Source: Brugia malayi (lineage: Eukaryota > Nematoda > Chromadorea > Rhabditida > Onchocercidae). From it: a stretch of DNA of 64,000 bases. The notes beneath the pieces were generated by a model that was not told the DNA's origin, made no database searches, and worked only from the letters and a program-made list of their open reading frames with translations. Numbering within the stretch: position 1 is the first letter of the stretch; every line of letters starts with the position of its first letter. Shown piece after piece: positions 49,612 to 63,539 of this stretch. The stretch lies in contig NW_025062479.1 in the NCBI RefSeq assembly GCF_000002995.4, positions 12,849,721 through 12,913,720 on the forward strand. Direction: 5' to 3'. A program made the translations under genes and the position numbers.

Positions 49612-52600
49612 TCATAGCGCAAACAATCTTAGCAACAAAGTTTTTACCTCGAAAGCACGAAAATCTAAACTAACAAAACCTTCACACTGATTCCCTATCG
49701 CTGAATCATCAGTTTCAATGGATAAAGAAGAGATTGTTCTTTCCAGACCATCACCCAAATCAACAGAAACAATACGACTATGGTTAATTCTAAGTTTTAC
49801 ACTAACACCACCACCGAATGATTCAAATAAGCGGATAACCAATGTATTGACATCATCCTCGGCTGGTTTCACAGTGTCAATAACAACACCTATAAGTAGG
49901 TGGTGGCATGTATAGTTACGATTATAAATACTTCATATATTTCAGTTTTTTTTTTTTTTAGCAACTATGGTCTCAAATTAAATTACTCGGTAGCACAGTT
50001 CACTAGCTATTCTGTAACTCTGTGAGCATAATGGTTTAATAATAGTTTAATGAGACAGAGCATAAGAAATTTACACTGTAACAATGAGTAAATTTTGTCC
50101 GTAATTCTATTAAAAAAAAAAAAAAAAAAAAACAAATGAAGAGAACAAATAGTTAGGAAATCATATATTTGATTAATCCATATAAAGTCTAACCAATTAA
50201 CCTAATAAAAAAGATAATTATTTCAAAAAGGAATGAACAAACCATCACTTCCATCGATTTTGAGAAATGATGAAAGCTTGTTGTTAGCATACCAACCATT
50301 AACGAAGCGAGTAGGATTATTAAATTCGTAAGCCGCTCTCATGACGCTCAAATTCAAATCATTACAAGGCTGTTGTATTGAACCGATGAAAGGATACAAT
50401 GCATACGAAAACTAAAAATAATAAAAAACTGTAATTAAAAAACCTTCAAACAAATTAAATAAGTTCTGTTAATCAACGAAAACCATACATACCAAATTAT
50501 TCTAACTGATAAGATTTTATGCTGATGTCTGTCGCAGAATTAAAACATTTGAGGCTTTAGTCCAATCAAAAAATTAATTAATTTAGACTTATCTATGCTA
50601 AAATCTCAAGTTAAAAAGTAAATTAATTTAAACTTACCTATGTTAACATGAGAAGTTATGTTTACAAAAAGTTACAAAGTTCATATTTTTTCGCTTCACT
50701 CCACATTTCTGTACATTACAATTTATATTCACAAAATCAAATATCATAAACAGCTGAAAATAAGACAAAAAATACTCTATGCTCTCCCATATCAGCAGTA
50801 TCATCCGGAACTTTACTTGCTCGAAGCAAAGACAACGTCATGGTATTGCCAGTACACGAATGGCCGTATTTGCAATTGTTTAAAAGAGCAATGCCACGAC
50901 CGAATTCAGTCAGAGCCATCCATTTATGTCCAACAACTTCATATCTCAAATATTTGGAAATAAATGCAATATACAAATCTTTATTAATTTGTTTCATATT
51001 GCCTTCAAAAGCAGCAACACTGAAGCATGTCATCTTTTTGTTTCAAAATCAAAACCGGATTATAATTTTCCCACCTAAAATTGAAAATTTGACCTAAACC
51101 TCCACACTCATCTATGATGCTCTCTTGTACATCCTATAATGCAAATTTCCTGCATGATAATCCATCATTATGTTGAAACTTCTTAAATTGTTTTGAATCA
51201 CTGCGAAGTTTTTATGCTTCATTAGCAAAATCAACTGGTAGTCAAGTCTAGAAATTTAATAAAATACTATATAACGAAAGGATGGAAACAGTGTTAAATA
51301 TTCGTGACAAAGACAAAGGAAGCTTACTTTGCAGCATCCCAAGAGGTATTTCGATGCGTTGGTCGTTTTACATGACCAAATTGTATGTCATAATAAGCAT
51401 CCATATCATAGACATTTGCTGGGAACTCAACCTAAAATAAGAAAAACAACTAATGGTCTTTTTGTTCTTTCAAAGAGATAGAAGATATGCTCAGGAAAGA
51501 AAGGAAGTATAATGGTGGAGTAGTCCATGACAATCAAAAACAATACACTGGGCAACTTCTAAATATTTTGATTTTGAATATCGTTGATTAAAATACTACT
51601 ATAACTAACTTTTAAAAATTTATGCGATTCATGCCATTGCACCGTTGTGTCGAAAATCAGATAAGGCAAATGTGCAAACATAGTAATATATTGCACTAAA
51701 GAGCTTTTTCCACTTATTGCAAATTCCACACGAATACAAGCTTCCAATGGTGTATTCTTAACTATAACTGCCTGCGAATCCTACAATCAGTACAGTTTTA
51801 TAATTTTTAGAATAGTATCAAATCAACGAACAGGAAAGGTAATTTTATTTTAATGTCATAGGAAATAAAAGCAACTGACCGAATTAAGAACTTGTTTTGT
51901 TTCCAAATGGTAATCCATTACATCCCATGCATCCCAAAAAAGTGGTACATCATCAAAAATGACAAATTGATTAGCGAACTTATTTTCAGGTATTGCTGAG
52001 AAATTTTCTTTAACACTGTTCGCTTTGTTCACGCAGTGCGCTAATAGTTTCGTAATGCGACCCATCTAAACAAAAATTAGTGTTCTCTAAGACCTTTTTA
52101 AAATCAAGAAAGTAAACTGGGACAAGAAAGTAAACTGAAACGAAGTGAATTTCTGAAGCTCGACAAATCGATATAACAGAAAACCACAGAGAACGCCGTA
52201 ATACCCGATAAGTGTTTAATGAGCTTACTCGGTTTCGAACTATCCGTATTAATCAGTAAAGATGAGCAATCTGCTTCCTTTTTTCTACTTTATTGCTGAA
52301 ATCAAGAAACTTCATGGATTATTGTGACATTACCTTATCAATGGACGCAGTAATATAACGATTTTGCAGTTTGAATTCGCTATCATCTCCTAAAGCCAAT
52401 GGTTTATTGCTCAAAGGTAAGTTGAATAATTCAAGTTCGTTCAAATGCATAATAGAAAACGGTTCCAAACGTAGAAGGCGATTATTATGAAATAAAATTC
52501 TTTGCCAATTACAACTGTTAATTACCCACTCATTTGGTGTTTTTTCATTGCTTTCATCTGCAATACTTCTTTTTATTGAAAAATCATTCACTTTATCAAA

Positions 52601-55600
52601 CATGAAGCATTTAATGGATTAAAAAAAAGTTAAAGTTTAGTGCAAGCTTCAAGTCTACATACCTTTCCACTTCAATTGTTTTCCACCATCAGCAGCAAGC
52701 TCGTCCAATAAAACATTGTAAATCTCAACCGCATCGGCTACCACTTCCTTAATACAACTTCCTGGGAGAACATCATGGAACTGATTGAGTAAAAAACGTT
52801 GCCACTGCGATGTGAGAGATTTGCTCTCATTAAATTCAAGAAGTGACATCGACTAAAGAAAAGAAAAGGTTAACATTACAATATGTGAAACAAATTGCTT
52901 CACATTTGAGAGTAACAGATGTTGCCATCCAAATCTGTGATTCTTAGAATGCTTCTATTGTTAGCATTAGTCTCAACGCTACTATTTTGTTTCTTACTAA
53001 AGAAATTAAAAAATACGCTACAATCTCCCAAGGTGTCATATCAGTTTTAAATCTACATCTGGCACCTGAAGAAATTCATGATCTTTTAAAATGCTTTCTA
53101 GCAGCCTGTTCATTTTCTTGATCCTGGCTTGTGTAGTATATGTTGCATTATGCAGTTCCAAATATAATTCGCCTTTCCAACTACATAAATTATCCAAATC
53201 TTTCACCAGCTAAAAAGAAAAAAATGATCAGAAATAGAAATTATGATCTAAACAAGCAAAAATTTACATTTTGAGAACCTCAATGAAGAATTCCTGAGGT
53301 GTTGCATGCTGTACTCGAGGTACTCCATCACAATCTGCTAAACGTTCAGCTCTTTTCAACATATCTTCATTCGGACCTCCACCACCATCCCCAAATCCGT
53401 ACAGCATCATTGCTATATTGGAACGCCCGTGGTCTGTAAAATTATGTCGAGAATCCAAACATTCTTTCACTGTAATCTGAAAACAGCTTCATATAATCGG
53501 AGATATAAGACACTACCACTTATTCTGACGCTTCCAAACCAATACTTATATTTCTAATTATGTGTTTTAGAAATATAATCATGATATGAAATGAATTTAC
53601 TTGTGATACGTAATGATTTGGAGGGAAATGAGCGATTACGTATGTACCATCTATCCCAATCCAACGAAATGAATGATGCGGGAATTTGTTGATTATTGAC
53701 CAGCTCATTTTTTGAGTGACAAAATACTGCATTCCACAGTGCTGCATTATTTGCGGGAGCTGTGCAGAATAACCAAATGTATCGGGCAACCAAAATATTT
53801 CTGAGAAACTAAAAATTTCAATTTATTAGCAAGAAGAAATAAGACCAAAACACAGGCATTATTAATATGAATATGAACTTTCATCTCTTTATTATTCAAT
53901 GTCACATCGTCTTATTCTTTGCTTGAAACTTAATCTCTGGCCATATTTGAATGCACAGCAATGTATAATTAAGAAAGCACAACTTACACACCGCAAAACT
54001 TCTTGAATTCTCGTTGTCCATATAATAATTGCCTAATCATACTCTCACCACTAGGCAAATTTCCGTCCATTTCAACCCAAGCTCCTCCAACTGCGACAAA
54101 TCGCCCGTCAGCTGCGAAATCTTGCATATTTCCATAAAGAGTTGGGTAAGACTCTTTCAACCATACTAACTACAAATATTCTAGATTCATTATTCCACTT
54201 TCATTTTGTTGTGAAGTTTGCAGAACCCAAACCATAATAAATCCTTACTTGTTGCGCTTGTGAAACTACAAATTTCATCTTCTTGTATTTCTCCATTAAA
54301 CGCAGAGTTGCAGACCAACTTCGAGCACATTTTCGCCGTGTTTCTCGGTACCTAAATGCAAGACAAGAGATTTAAAAAAAAAATTATATGAAGGGAGAAA
54401 AAAAAAATTACCGCCATAACCACGCAGTATCAATGTGACAATTGCCCACTGCATACAGCGCCATCTGACTTCCACCATTTGGTTGACGAAAAAATTTTTC
54501 AGCTTGTAAATGACATTCCATTTGTGCATCCAGTGAAAAGTCTGATAAAACAAGGCAATTAATCTGAAACATTAAATAAGAAGTGACTAAATTTCACATC
54601 TCAAAAGGAGGTATAACTAGCAAATGCATTACCATATCATTAGCCACATACAATGCCTGATATCGTCTTGCTCCTTCTTTTGGTAATATTTTTGACATCT
54701 CCAACAGAAGTTCAAAGTCGATGATAAGATCGTGAATTGTTGCACGATATTCTGCTAATTCACAACGTTTCAGCTATAATAGTCCTTCTGTTTATGATTT
54801 TCTTCGAGTGATGTTTTTTGCCGGCCATAAGAAGCATTTTAAACAATATATATGGGACCGATTAGTACTTCGAATAATTTATCCATCTTCACAGGTCCTA
54901 TTGCATTACCATCACCATCACCAAATCGATCGCTACATGATGCCTCGACATAAAATCTTTGTGTGGTCGGAGAAATAGAGATTGCAAGATCTGTACGTCC
55001 AAAATCCGGTGACAAACCTGAAAGTAGAAAGGTTATAAAATACTTTAACTAAATTCTGTTACGAATTATTAAGTTTAATTTAGTATAATTGGCAAAAAAC
55101 AGTTAACGTTTCTAAAGAAGTTAATTTATGCAGGATTTCAGTGACCTATAAAGCGTGCGAAGTCTGGAGTACTCTGTCACATAACATCTCGGGTAATTAA
55201 ACATGAATTATGGATCATTATAGGTCGTGCACTATCAAACCAAAACTAGTAGACCAGAATTAAACTAACACCTTTTATTGGTTGACCATCTGCGGACCAC
55301 AGAAGCGCTTCGCAGTTAGGATCAAAGCGTAATACAATTTCCGTTTCACTCGTATAATTTTCGGGTAGAGTGATATCAACTTGAAACCAATGCGTTGTCC
55401 AAGTTGGACCAAACTTGAATCCCACATTTACTTCTATACCTGAAATGTAATTTTTAACTTAGATCAACTTATCCAAAAGTCAGCGATATTTCCAGTGTAT
55501 GCTAACAATTTTGAAGCTAAAACATCGAAGAATGAACTTACAAGGATAAGAGAACATTATTAACTTGAGTGTAATAAAACAAAGCACCAAGTTACATTTG

Positions 55601-56032
55601 ATTTTACTTGAAAATCAAAACCAAATGATGGAACTAAATCTCAAATACATGAAATGAATAAGATAAAATAATTATTTGAAGATATCTAAATAAAAACATC
55701 TATAAATAAATCTGGAGACCTTTAAATAAAGTATTAAAACTAATATACAATATAAAGACGTGAATTAAGCTACAAAAATGAAACAGTAACCAACATTAAC
55801 TGTTATCGCAATAGCTACCTCGAATGGAAAGAGCTTCGACAGCTTCATGAAATGTTACAATATCGGAACCAAAATCATAATGTTTCACATGGATCGGATA
55901 TGACTGCCCATAAAGGCGACCACGTAAGTTGCAATCTTTGAAGTGATGTTCGGAGATGAATTTCTCCACTCGTTCAACGGTTGTACGCTCATTTTTGAAC
56001 AGTGCAGCTTTGTAAGTAAGTGTTTTATTCAT
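49612..56032 (-). CDS. Cytosolic class II alpha-mannosidase (GH38, MAN2C1 type)
   Basis: A zinc-dependent exo-alpha-mannosidase; in animals MAN2C1 trims free oligosaccharides in the cytosol. No signal peptide is seen. Exons in order: 55819-56032, 55272-55439, 54869-55017, 54633-54773, 54412-54563, 54249-54351, 53988-54169, 53601-53808, 53279-53476, 53066-53209, 52663-52852, 52334-52557, 51880-52065, 51610-51780, 51328-51431, 50776-50944, 50243-50411, 49612-49889; 1049 codons plus stop, against 1040 in human. N-terminal landmark [12 protein letters not shown] is near residue 31. The zinc and active-site residues are present: His267 and Asp269 in CHIDTAWLW, the nucleophile Asp379 in [15 protein letters not shown], and His579 in NQFHDV. 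Further landmarks: [30 protein letters not shown] and ALLNNCKYG. The start is the first ATG after the acceptor atttcag, ten bases upstream. Confidence 0.93.
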
Positions 56033-56042
56033 TGTTGTGTCT

Positions 56043-56050
56043 CCTGAAAT
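56043..56050 (-). other. Probable spliced-leader or 5' UTR acceptor before mannosidase ATG
   Basis: Read on the minus strand, atttcag precedes gagacacaaca and the ATG at 56032. The spacing fits a trans-splice acceptor; a cis intron in the 5' untranslated region is the alternative. Confidence 0.45.
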
Positions 56051-56215
56051 AATCAGGACTATGATTAGATACGGTGATAATCAGCACTGATCTAGATCAA
56101 TATACCGAATATGGCTTATTTCAAAGAAAAGAGCTTACTCTGTAATATATGTGTTCTATTACTTTTCTCCCACCAATTCTTACTATCAAAAATGAAATGA
56201 ATAATTCCACGAAAT

Positions 56216-56356
56216 ATTATCATAATCATAATCACAATCATAATGAATGGTAATAAATGATTGAAATCATAACCACAACGATAATAAATAATTGAAATCA
56301 TAATCATAACAATAATAAATGACTGAAATCATAATCACAACCATAATAAATGATTC
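56216..56356. repeat. Tandem repeat, unit about 31 bp
   Basis: Roughly four copies of a unit beginning taataaatga and containing ttgaaatcataa, at about 56251, 56282, 56312 and 56344. Open frames through it are repeat translations. Confidence 0.7.
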
Positions 56357-56791
56357 CGAGAAATCTTCCTAATGAATCCCCGAATAGAAGAAAGTATACC
56401 CAACCTTGCTAACAGTAACAGACTTTCTCACTATGCTAATTTTACAATCCATTGAAATTTATTATTCTCTGCCCTCTCTAATTTAGCCGCATTCTTTCTT
56501 TACTTGCATCGTCTGCAACTACGAACGAACACAGTCTCTCTCTCTCTCCACATCACTACCTTAGCTGATCATAGTATTATTTCAGTAATTTTTAATTAAT
56601 TTACGAGAAATTAAAAACCCTTCAAATGAAACTTAAACCTCAATTTAAGAAATTTCATCGTGTTATGGCAAGTAAAACAGTCAGTAGCACTATGTCAATA
56701 TTTTAATTTTACTTAAAATTTCCTTTTTAATGCACAAATGATATTGTCGCTAATTCTGTTAAAACGTGATTAAAATAATCATCAACGAGGT

Positions 56792-56928
56792 CGTAATCAT
56801 AAGCATAATCATGATCATAATCATAGTCATAATCATAATCATAATCACCATTACAATCATAACCACGATTACAGCCATAGTCATAATTTTAATTATAATC
56901 AGAATCATAATCACAATTATATCATAAA
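56792..56928. repeat. Hexanucleotide-like array (ATAATC variants)
   Basis: A run of ataatc, catagt and catgat variants in phase with a 6-base period for more than 100 bases. It is a diverged relative of the array at 56216-56356 and probably shares its origin. Confidence 0.7.
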
Positions 56929-57685
56929 TGACATTGATACAACCTTGTCTGTTACTCAGAATCTTTTACAATCATCTCATATTTCTCATTTAGTTTATTT
57001 AGGAATATTCATCCATGTTAAAGTTAGAAAGTTGAAATGTAAATTTCTAATGAAATTTCATTATTCTAATTGATTCACTTATTTAAGTTGTCTCTTAGTT
57101 GTGTTTTGTTAATTTATTAATTAAATCCACAATTATTCCGTCTTTTGTTTCTTTTTTCTTCTGCATTAATTATGCATATATAAAACGAAGAGAAATAAAT
57201 TAATGTTATATACCATAGTATTATGGAATGTTAAACTATACTTAGCATTTCATTGTAAATACGTCATTATAGGAAAATTCTAGTAAACAAAGTTTTCATT
57301 CTTCATTTGTAAACAATCAGATGCATTGAACAATAATTGGAAAAAATAAATTCGATTAAAAATTGAATAGTTTCAACAATAAAATTATAAACAAATTCGC
57401 TTGCATAAATATGCTTATGGCTAAAATTATGTAAACAAAAGTAATCAAAAAGGTGCCTTGTCGAGTGATGAATAAAACCTGAATTTGGGTCATGCAGTAC
57501 TGGTTATGGACCCACTCCAATGGTACTTTAAGATAGTTCAATTCAAGAATACTAGTAATTATGTAAGTGAGCTATTGCAAACAAATTGATTACTACTTTT
57601 TACTTCCTATCAACGACTCTTCTGCTTTTCCTCCTATTTTGCATTGTAAAATTTGCCTGACCGTCAATTTTATGCAAAAAAAAAA

Positions 57686-57796
57686 ATGACCGAAAAAGGA
57701 CAGAGATCCTTTTCACAGAAGAAACGATGTATATGGGCGCCACTCGAAAAACCGCTTACGGATGTATTACAGAAATACTGCCGTTTTGTTGCCAGG
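57686..57796 (+). CDS. Short coding-like frame, unknown
   Basis: An ATG after an A run opens a stretch with a basic start (TEKGQRSFSQKKR) and an ordered-looking middle (IWAPLEKPLTDVLQKYC), noticeably less AT-rich than its surroundings. A possible donor (gttcag) lies near 57797. Without splicing the frame ends at 57850. I do not recognise it and found no partner exon. It may be one exon of an antisense transcript or chance. Confidence 0.25.
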
Positions 57797-58308
57797 TTCA
57801 GTACTTCCGGTTATCAATTCAAAATCAGCAATAAGATAAGCGAAATTTGATATGAATTTGAAATCCAAATTAAAATCAGTTCAACTGCTCTTAAGGACTC
57901 ATTCCATCAAATTCATTTCTTATTTCCGGTTATAAAGATGAGTACAAGGCATTTTTATTTAGCACAATAAATCCGTCTCCTATCTTTGCTTGTCTTCAAC
58001 TAATTGATCTTGTGAAAAATTAACACAAAAACTGGAAGAATTTTTTTTAATTCCTAGTTCGCAAGTAAAAGATTTAGTCGGTAGTTTTCTTTAACTTTTC
58101 TCTGGCAGTCTTTGAACATCTCGAAATTAAATTACTATTTTAACTCCGTCAATAATTTTCAAAAATCGAATATAATTTTGAATTTATCATATAAGTTTGT
58201 GAGCTATTACACTAGGATTTATCGTTAAAGTTTTTCGACATTGTTTCTCTGATATGTCATCTTGATGGATACATATTAGCAAAAATGGAATTGTTAATAA
58301 AATTTTTA

Positions 58309-59438
58309 TTATTTCACTATTTGACATGACTTAAACCACAAATAAAATGCATGAATTTGCATTAGAAACAAGGGTAGAAATAGAAGTGCATGCACAGTGC
58401 CTGAAAATGAGGAATGAATTGTGGACTTCATCTGAAACGATTAATGAAAATGATGAAATGCTGGAATAGGCATCACAATATTCCAACATTTTATCGTTTA
58501 AATGATAATATACACAGAAAACAACAATATAGCATTCATCAAAATTATATCAAACTAATTGATCTGTCATCTGGCAAAAAGTTCAAATCTTATTAACTTA
58601 GTCAAATAAATTAAGGAATTGAAATTTCTGGAGATAAAACTTTTAATAACACAAATATTTAGAGATTCTTGACTAAAAAACTTGAGAATTCTAAACATTT
58701 GTGTAATCAAAGTTAAGCAGCATTTTTTTTGTTTTTTTTTTTTTTTTTTTCAATTTTTTAATTCTTTCTTTTGAAATACAAATTTTTATTTATTAATTTT
58801 TAAGTAGCTATCCAACAGATAGAATCTATAATACCTATAAGAAGTAACGAATTTTTAGTCTTATTCGAAAATAGTGGATGTCTAATCTTTTTAAATAGTA
58901 AGAATTATGGAGCTAATATGAAAAGTTAGCGTATTTCAAATTAGCTGAAGACCAAAATAAAATTAGAAAAGTTTTTGTCGACTTTTTCTTAATTATTTCA
59001 TTACATTTTACTAAATTAATTACCTAACTGAAACACATACAAAGAATAAATTCTACTAAAGTCACATACTAGTGATTACTTCACAAATCAAATTTCTGAG
59101 CTAACTATAAACTAATTAATAACTTAAAGATTTTAAGTGCAAGAATATTTCACATAGACATTTTTCTTTTAAATCATATTTCAAAAAGGTTTTGTTCATA
59201 AAATGCCTTACTATTTATATTAAACTTTCTAACAAAAAAAGCTAACTTACCGATAACGATAATTAGCATAACAGTTTTGAAGCATACTTTCACAATATAC
59301 AAATTTATTGTAGCCAATGGTAAAATGCCAAGTAAAATAGATATCGATGCTTGCAAAATAGGCCAACCAACGGTTTCTAATGTCCCACTTAATTGTTTAT
59401 ATGGAATACTATAGAATTTATTATTATTATTATTACTG

Positions 59439-59513
<75 letters not shown>

Positions 59514-62500
59514 ATTTCTCACATGTGCAATGATTAGCAAATAATTATATCAATATTTTTTTTTATTGCTTACTTTTTATCGTTTGATTGGTTATCAGTT
59601 TGTGATATGTAACTATAAGTGATATGAATTGCAAAATCAACGCTAAATCCAACAGACATTGCAATTGTTATCATTGAAATAGCATCTAAATTGACATTCC
59701 AAAATGTCATAAATCCCATTATTCCCAAAGCAATTGATCCTACTGTTAATGCAATTACAAGAGCGCAAAATGGTTGAGGAATTACCAGTAATGAAATTGG
59801 TATAATAACCACTAAAAAGAAAAAAAATTGAAAGAGTTGTTTGTTGCAAAAGTATAAACAATTAAACAAACAGGTAAATAATTTAGTGATTATTGTCGAA
59901 ATTAATATCTCAAGATTGTATTTTAAAGAGAAAAGAAAAAAAAATGAACAATTAATAAGTTGAACTCAATTGTTGCTTATTTATAAGTTAAAAGATTTTA
60001 ATTTCTATTATTACTTTAGTCATCATTAAGAGGAGGACGAGGAGGACTTGCCTTCATTACTATTTCGTTATCTTTTATTTTATTATCTAATCTAATTTTT
60101 ATTTTATTATTCCTATTATCTATATCTAAAAATGCTGTAATTTAATGTTTTGTTCCTTTTTTTTTTGGATTTGAGAACAAAATTCACTTATTTAATTTAA
60201 TTCAACAAATACATTTGCAATTTAAAAACAAAAAAAAGTTTTTTTTTTTTTTTTTTTTTTTTTTTTCCATTTTTTAGTCATACCAACAGAAATGAATAAA
60301 TCCTGCAACGTTTGAGGCCAAATTACGTTCAACTGATCAGCTAATTGCCATAAAAGAGAATATGTTGTAATATTATATTGTGTTTCGTATCGCTTTGCTA
60401 TGCTTCTGAATGGATATAAATTTTAATTAAGTGATAGTATTCTAAGAATTCCTAAGGATCACTAAAATGTAGTATTACTTATTGCCTTTACAGAAAAGAA
60501 AATCAAAATATGAAAATTAAGGTGTAATTAGCTCACTACAAAGGTCTCTTTACTTTACGAAAAAAAATTACTTTAAAATATCTAAAATCTTCCTAAATAG
60601 AAAAGTGTTAAATATTAATATCATCAAAACAAAAAGTACTATTAAAAATTAAATGGCCAAAGGTGATGAAACTTAATTACCTCATCTGTTCAGCGCATTG
60701 CATAACTAATTGTGAAGAATATTTCGGTATGTCAACAATTTGAGTGGACATTCGAAATGCTTGTATGGTTCCATTGTCACGCAATAAAATATCATAACGA
60801 TATTTATCACTAGCCAATAAAAATGGCTGTAAATTTTCCTCGAATTCCTATATAAATTCATTATGATAATATTAGCAGTTATATTTTTGATTATTAAAAT
60901 TTTAGAATGGAAAAATTTTTGGATTAGTTGTTTAATTTTTAAAGTTTAAAAGTTGGCAGTTGCAAATTGAAACTTTCATTTTCAAATTTTATACTTTGGT
61001 TCTAAAAACAACTTAAATATTTATTGTATTATAAGATAATCCTACTTTTACTCTAACTAAATTTTAATAGCGTCCAAAATTTGTTAGGACGATTATATTG
61101 TTAAATTTTAAAAAAAGAGGAGCATTTATTGCTAATATGCAAATGTCAACCTCTTTATTATTTTGTAAAACATCCCAAGACTGAGCACCAAATCCAAGAT
61201 CATTGATAAAATCTTTGTAAGCAAAATACCAAAATTCTGTTGTATGCCTTCCACTACTGCAAGTGGTATTTTCAAATTCTTCCACAACTTTCAAAAATCT
61301 AATCCTGTCACTTTTTTGTGACATATCGGGCGGTTTCATTACTGCTATTTCAACTGCCGGCATTTTGTAATTGAAAAATTCTGCTCGTAGCTCCAGAAAT
61401 TTTTTGGCTGATGAATTAGCTCTGAGAAGATTGGTTACCTGAAATTTGATCGTTTTTAATCTTCGTGAAAGATAACTTGCCTATTGATTGAATTCTAAAT
61501 GCTATTTTTATAACGTGAAATAAATATAAAATGATAATGTTTTGTTTGTTGTAGTCATTCTTTTGACCATGTCTAGAGCACAAGACAGAAATAATTTAAC
61601 AATTAAACTTATTCTCTTATGCTAAATCATTTGTAATATTTTTGTAAATTTAAAATTTTATCAAAAATTTTAAACATTCATTCTTTGCATAAACATTTCA
61701 TCAAAATCCGAATAGCTTTTAATCAAATCTTACATCAAATCCAACTTTCAACTTTTTAATCCCAATTATTGCTATGAGAAAATAAATAATAAACAAAATA
61801 AATGCAATAATTCGAATTGTCCTGTATGCAAGAAATGGCGCATAATAATTTCTGATGAATTGACGGTATCCAAGTTCAGTGTTGCACGATTTCATCTAAT
61901 AAAATAAACTAACAATTTTTGAAATGAAAATATGGAATTTTACTGATGGACTAAGTTAGAATCATTTGCAAAATTTCTTTCCTGTCAGCTACTTCAGTAA
62001 TATAATTTCATAGAAACTTCAACTTTGAGTTATAAAATCGAAAATCATGAGAGTTATCAACAGCCATTATATTTCATGTAAAATATATAATAACTTAAAA
62101 ATAGTTATTTGCGAATTAAACTAATCAAGCAGAAACTAAGCTATGATCAATTAATTTTTAGGCCTAACCTTGTTAAATACTTATTATGTAAATTGTTATT
62201 AAATAAATTTCATTACTGATTCTGCTAAATACAGATGAACGTTATGCATTCGCATGGAATATTAGGATGAAAAAATCCATAACCTACAGGGACCGCAGAT
62301 GATGATAGATCTTGAAATTTTAAGTGGAGAAATTTCAGCCTAGGATATATGAGTTTGAAATCACTGCTCTTAGTACACTAAAGCACAAATACTAGCCAGA
62401 AGATTACTAAAATCTTTTTAAAAATTTAAATATGACATTATCTTGAATAGCAACTTTTTTTTATTTAAAATTTAAATATGACATTATCTTGAATAGCAAC

Positions 62501-63539
62501 ATCTTTTTAAAAATTTAAATATGACATTATCTTGAATAGCAGACCTCAGCATTACTGCATACTTTCTTAGAATTATTTCCACATTTAGATCCAGTCATAT
62601 TGAAGATTTTCTGCAGTCTCGTAGCAGTTGCTGAAGTTATTGAAAAAGTTTTTAACTGATTAATGCAAATTGAAGCTAACTGTTAAATTTGTCTGATAAA
62701 TGATAGATAAAGTGTTATATTGTGAACTGAAATTTTAACATACATTACGCTTCATATTATTCACTTATTAAAACTTGCAGAAAAAAATGGAAGCTTTAAT
62801 GATTTAAGAAATATAAATATATATAACATAAACAGAAATAGATAAATGATTTAAGAAAAGACAATATAAAAAAAAACCGTATTCGTTTAAAGGAGTTGTT
62901 TTAACATAAAACAAATTGTTCCGACATGCTTCTTCCAGTCGTCCAAAAATCGCCAAAAATGCGACAAAAGCGCTTAAAGAATAACAAAAATTGAAAGCTA
63001 TTGCTGCAGCAGAATAGTAGCAGAAATAGATTACCTAAAAAAGTACTCATTTTAATTTTGAAATGAAATTTCTTTCATCCTTGATATATTACATTTTCAT
63101 TCAACTATTCAAAGTTTAAATGATTATGGCTATAATGATTGTCATTATAATCATTTAACTAGTTTAGTAACTGATTAACTAACTTTCCTACATGTGAAGT
63201 CTAAACATATAGAGATTCTAAATTTTGATTTCAGATTTGAAATTTTAGCATTATTTATTTCTACTATTCTCATTTTCACTATTCTGGGATATACTCTTTT
63301 ATATTTTCTTATTTAAATACTCTTCTGCTTATTTAAATTTATTTTTTACAAATGAAAACTTACAGCTGGTAATGGCGTAATAGAACCAATAAGAAAAGCT
63401 GTAATATCGGTTACCGATGTTATGGCGATTGATACAGCTGCATGTTGCATGGATACTTTGATCCGTTCCTCAACGGACAAATTTGAATTTGTTTCGTGCC
63501 AAGCAGCTAACATCAAAAATGTATCGTCGATACCAACTG
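58309..63539 (-). CDS. Patched-related protein (PTR/PTCHD family), 5' end outside window
   Basis: A multipass membrane protein of the Patched-related family, large in nematodes and linked to membrane trafficking and cuticle or moulting. Exons in order: 63364-63539, 62878-63034, 62563-62630, 61734-61895, 61151-61438, 60681-60847, 60284-60405, 59574-59811, 59251-59408, 58309-58400; 1628 coding bases, in phase. The first visible exon carries the sterol-sensing-domain motif VGIDDTFLMLAAW and then SITSVTD-like ITSVTDITAFLIG. A second membrane bundle follows a large loop, with GFSVDFAIHITYSYISQ, TVGWPILQASISILLGILPL and a final helix starting GTVHALLFLPLF before a TAA at 58309. The N-terminal third lies beyond 64000; the first exon needs an upstream phase-1 exon that I did not find in 63540-64000. 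Confidence 0.9.
59417..59513. repeat. ATT trinucleotide microsatellite
   Basis: About 30 ATT units with one interruption, in the intron between patched-related exons 59574-59811 and 59251-59408. It ends only nine bases from the acceptor side of that intron (59409), so length change could affect splicing. Confidence 0.9.
62411..62541. repeat. Threefold tandem repeat in patched-related intron
   Basis: Three near-identical copies sharing tatgacattatcttgaata, starting at about 62411, 62464 and 62501 (spacing about 53 and 38 bases). The array ends 21 bases from the donor at 62562. Near identity of the copies suggests a recent expansion. Confidence 0.85.

Larger units (their letters stand above)
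56051..58308. other. Intergenic region with simple repeats and one short coding-like frame
   Basis: 2.3 kb between two minus-strand genes. It contains two ATAATC-like arrays and, on the plus strand, an ATG-started stretch at about 57686-57796. A gene on the plus strand would be antisense to the flanking genes. Nothing else is recognised. Confidence 0.5.

Noticed and set aside
52215..52250. Possible tRNA T-loop (gttcgaa) on the minus strand in a mannosidase intron
   Set aside because: No matching T-stem, anticodon arm or acceptor stem can be formed around it.
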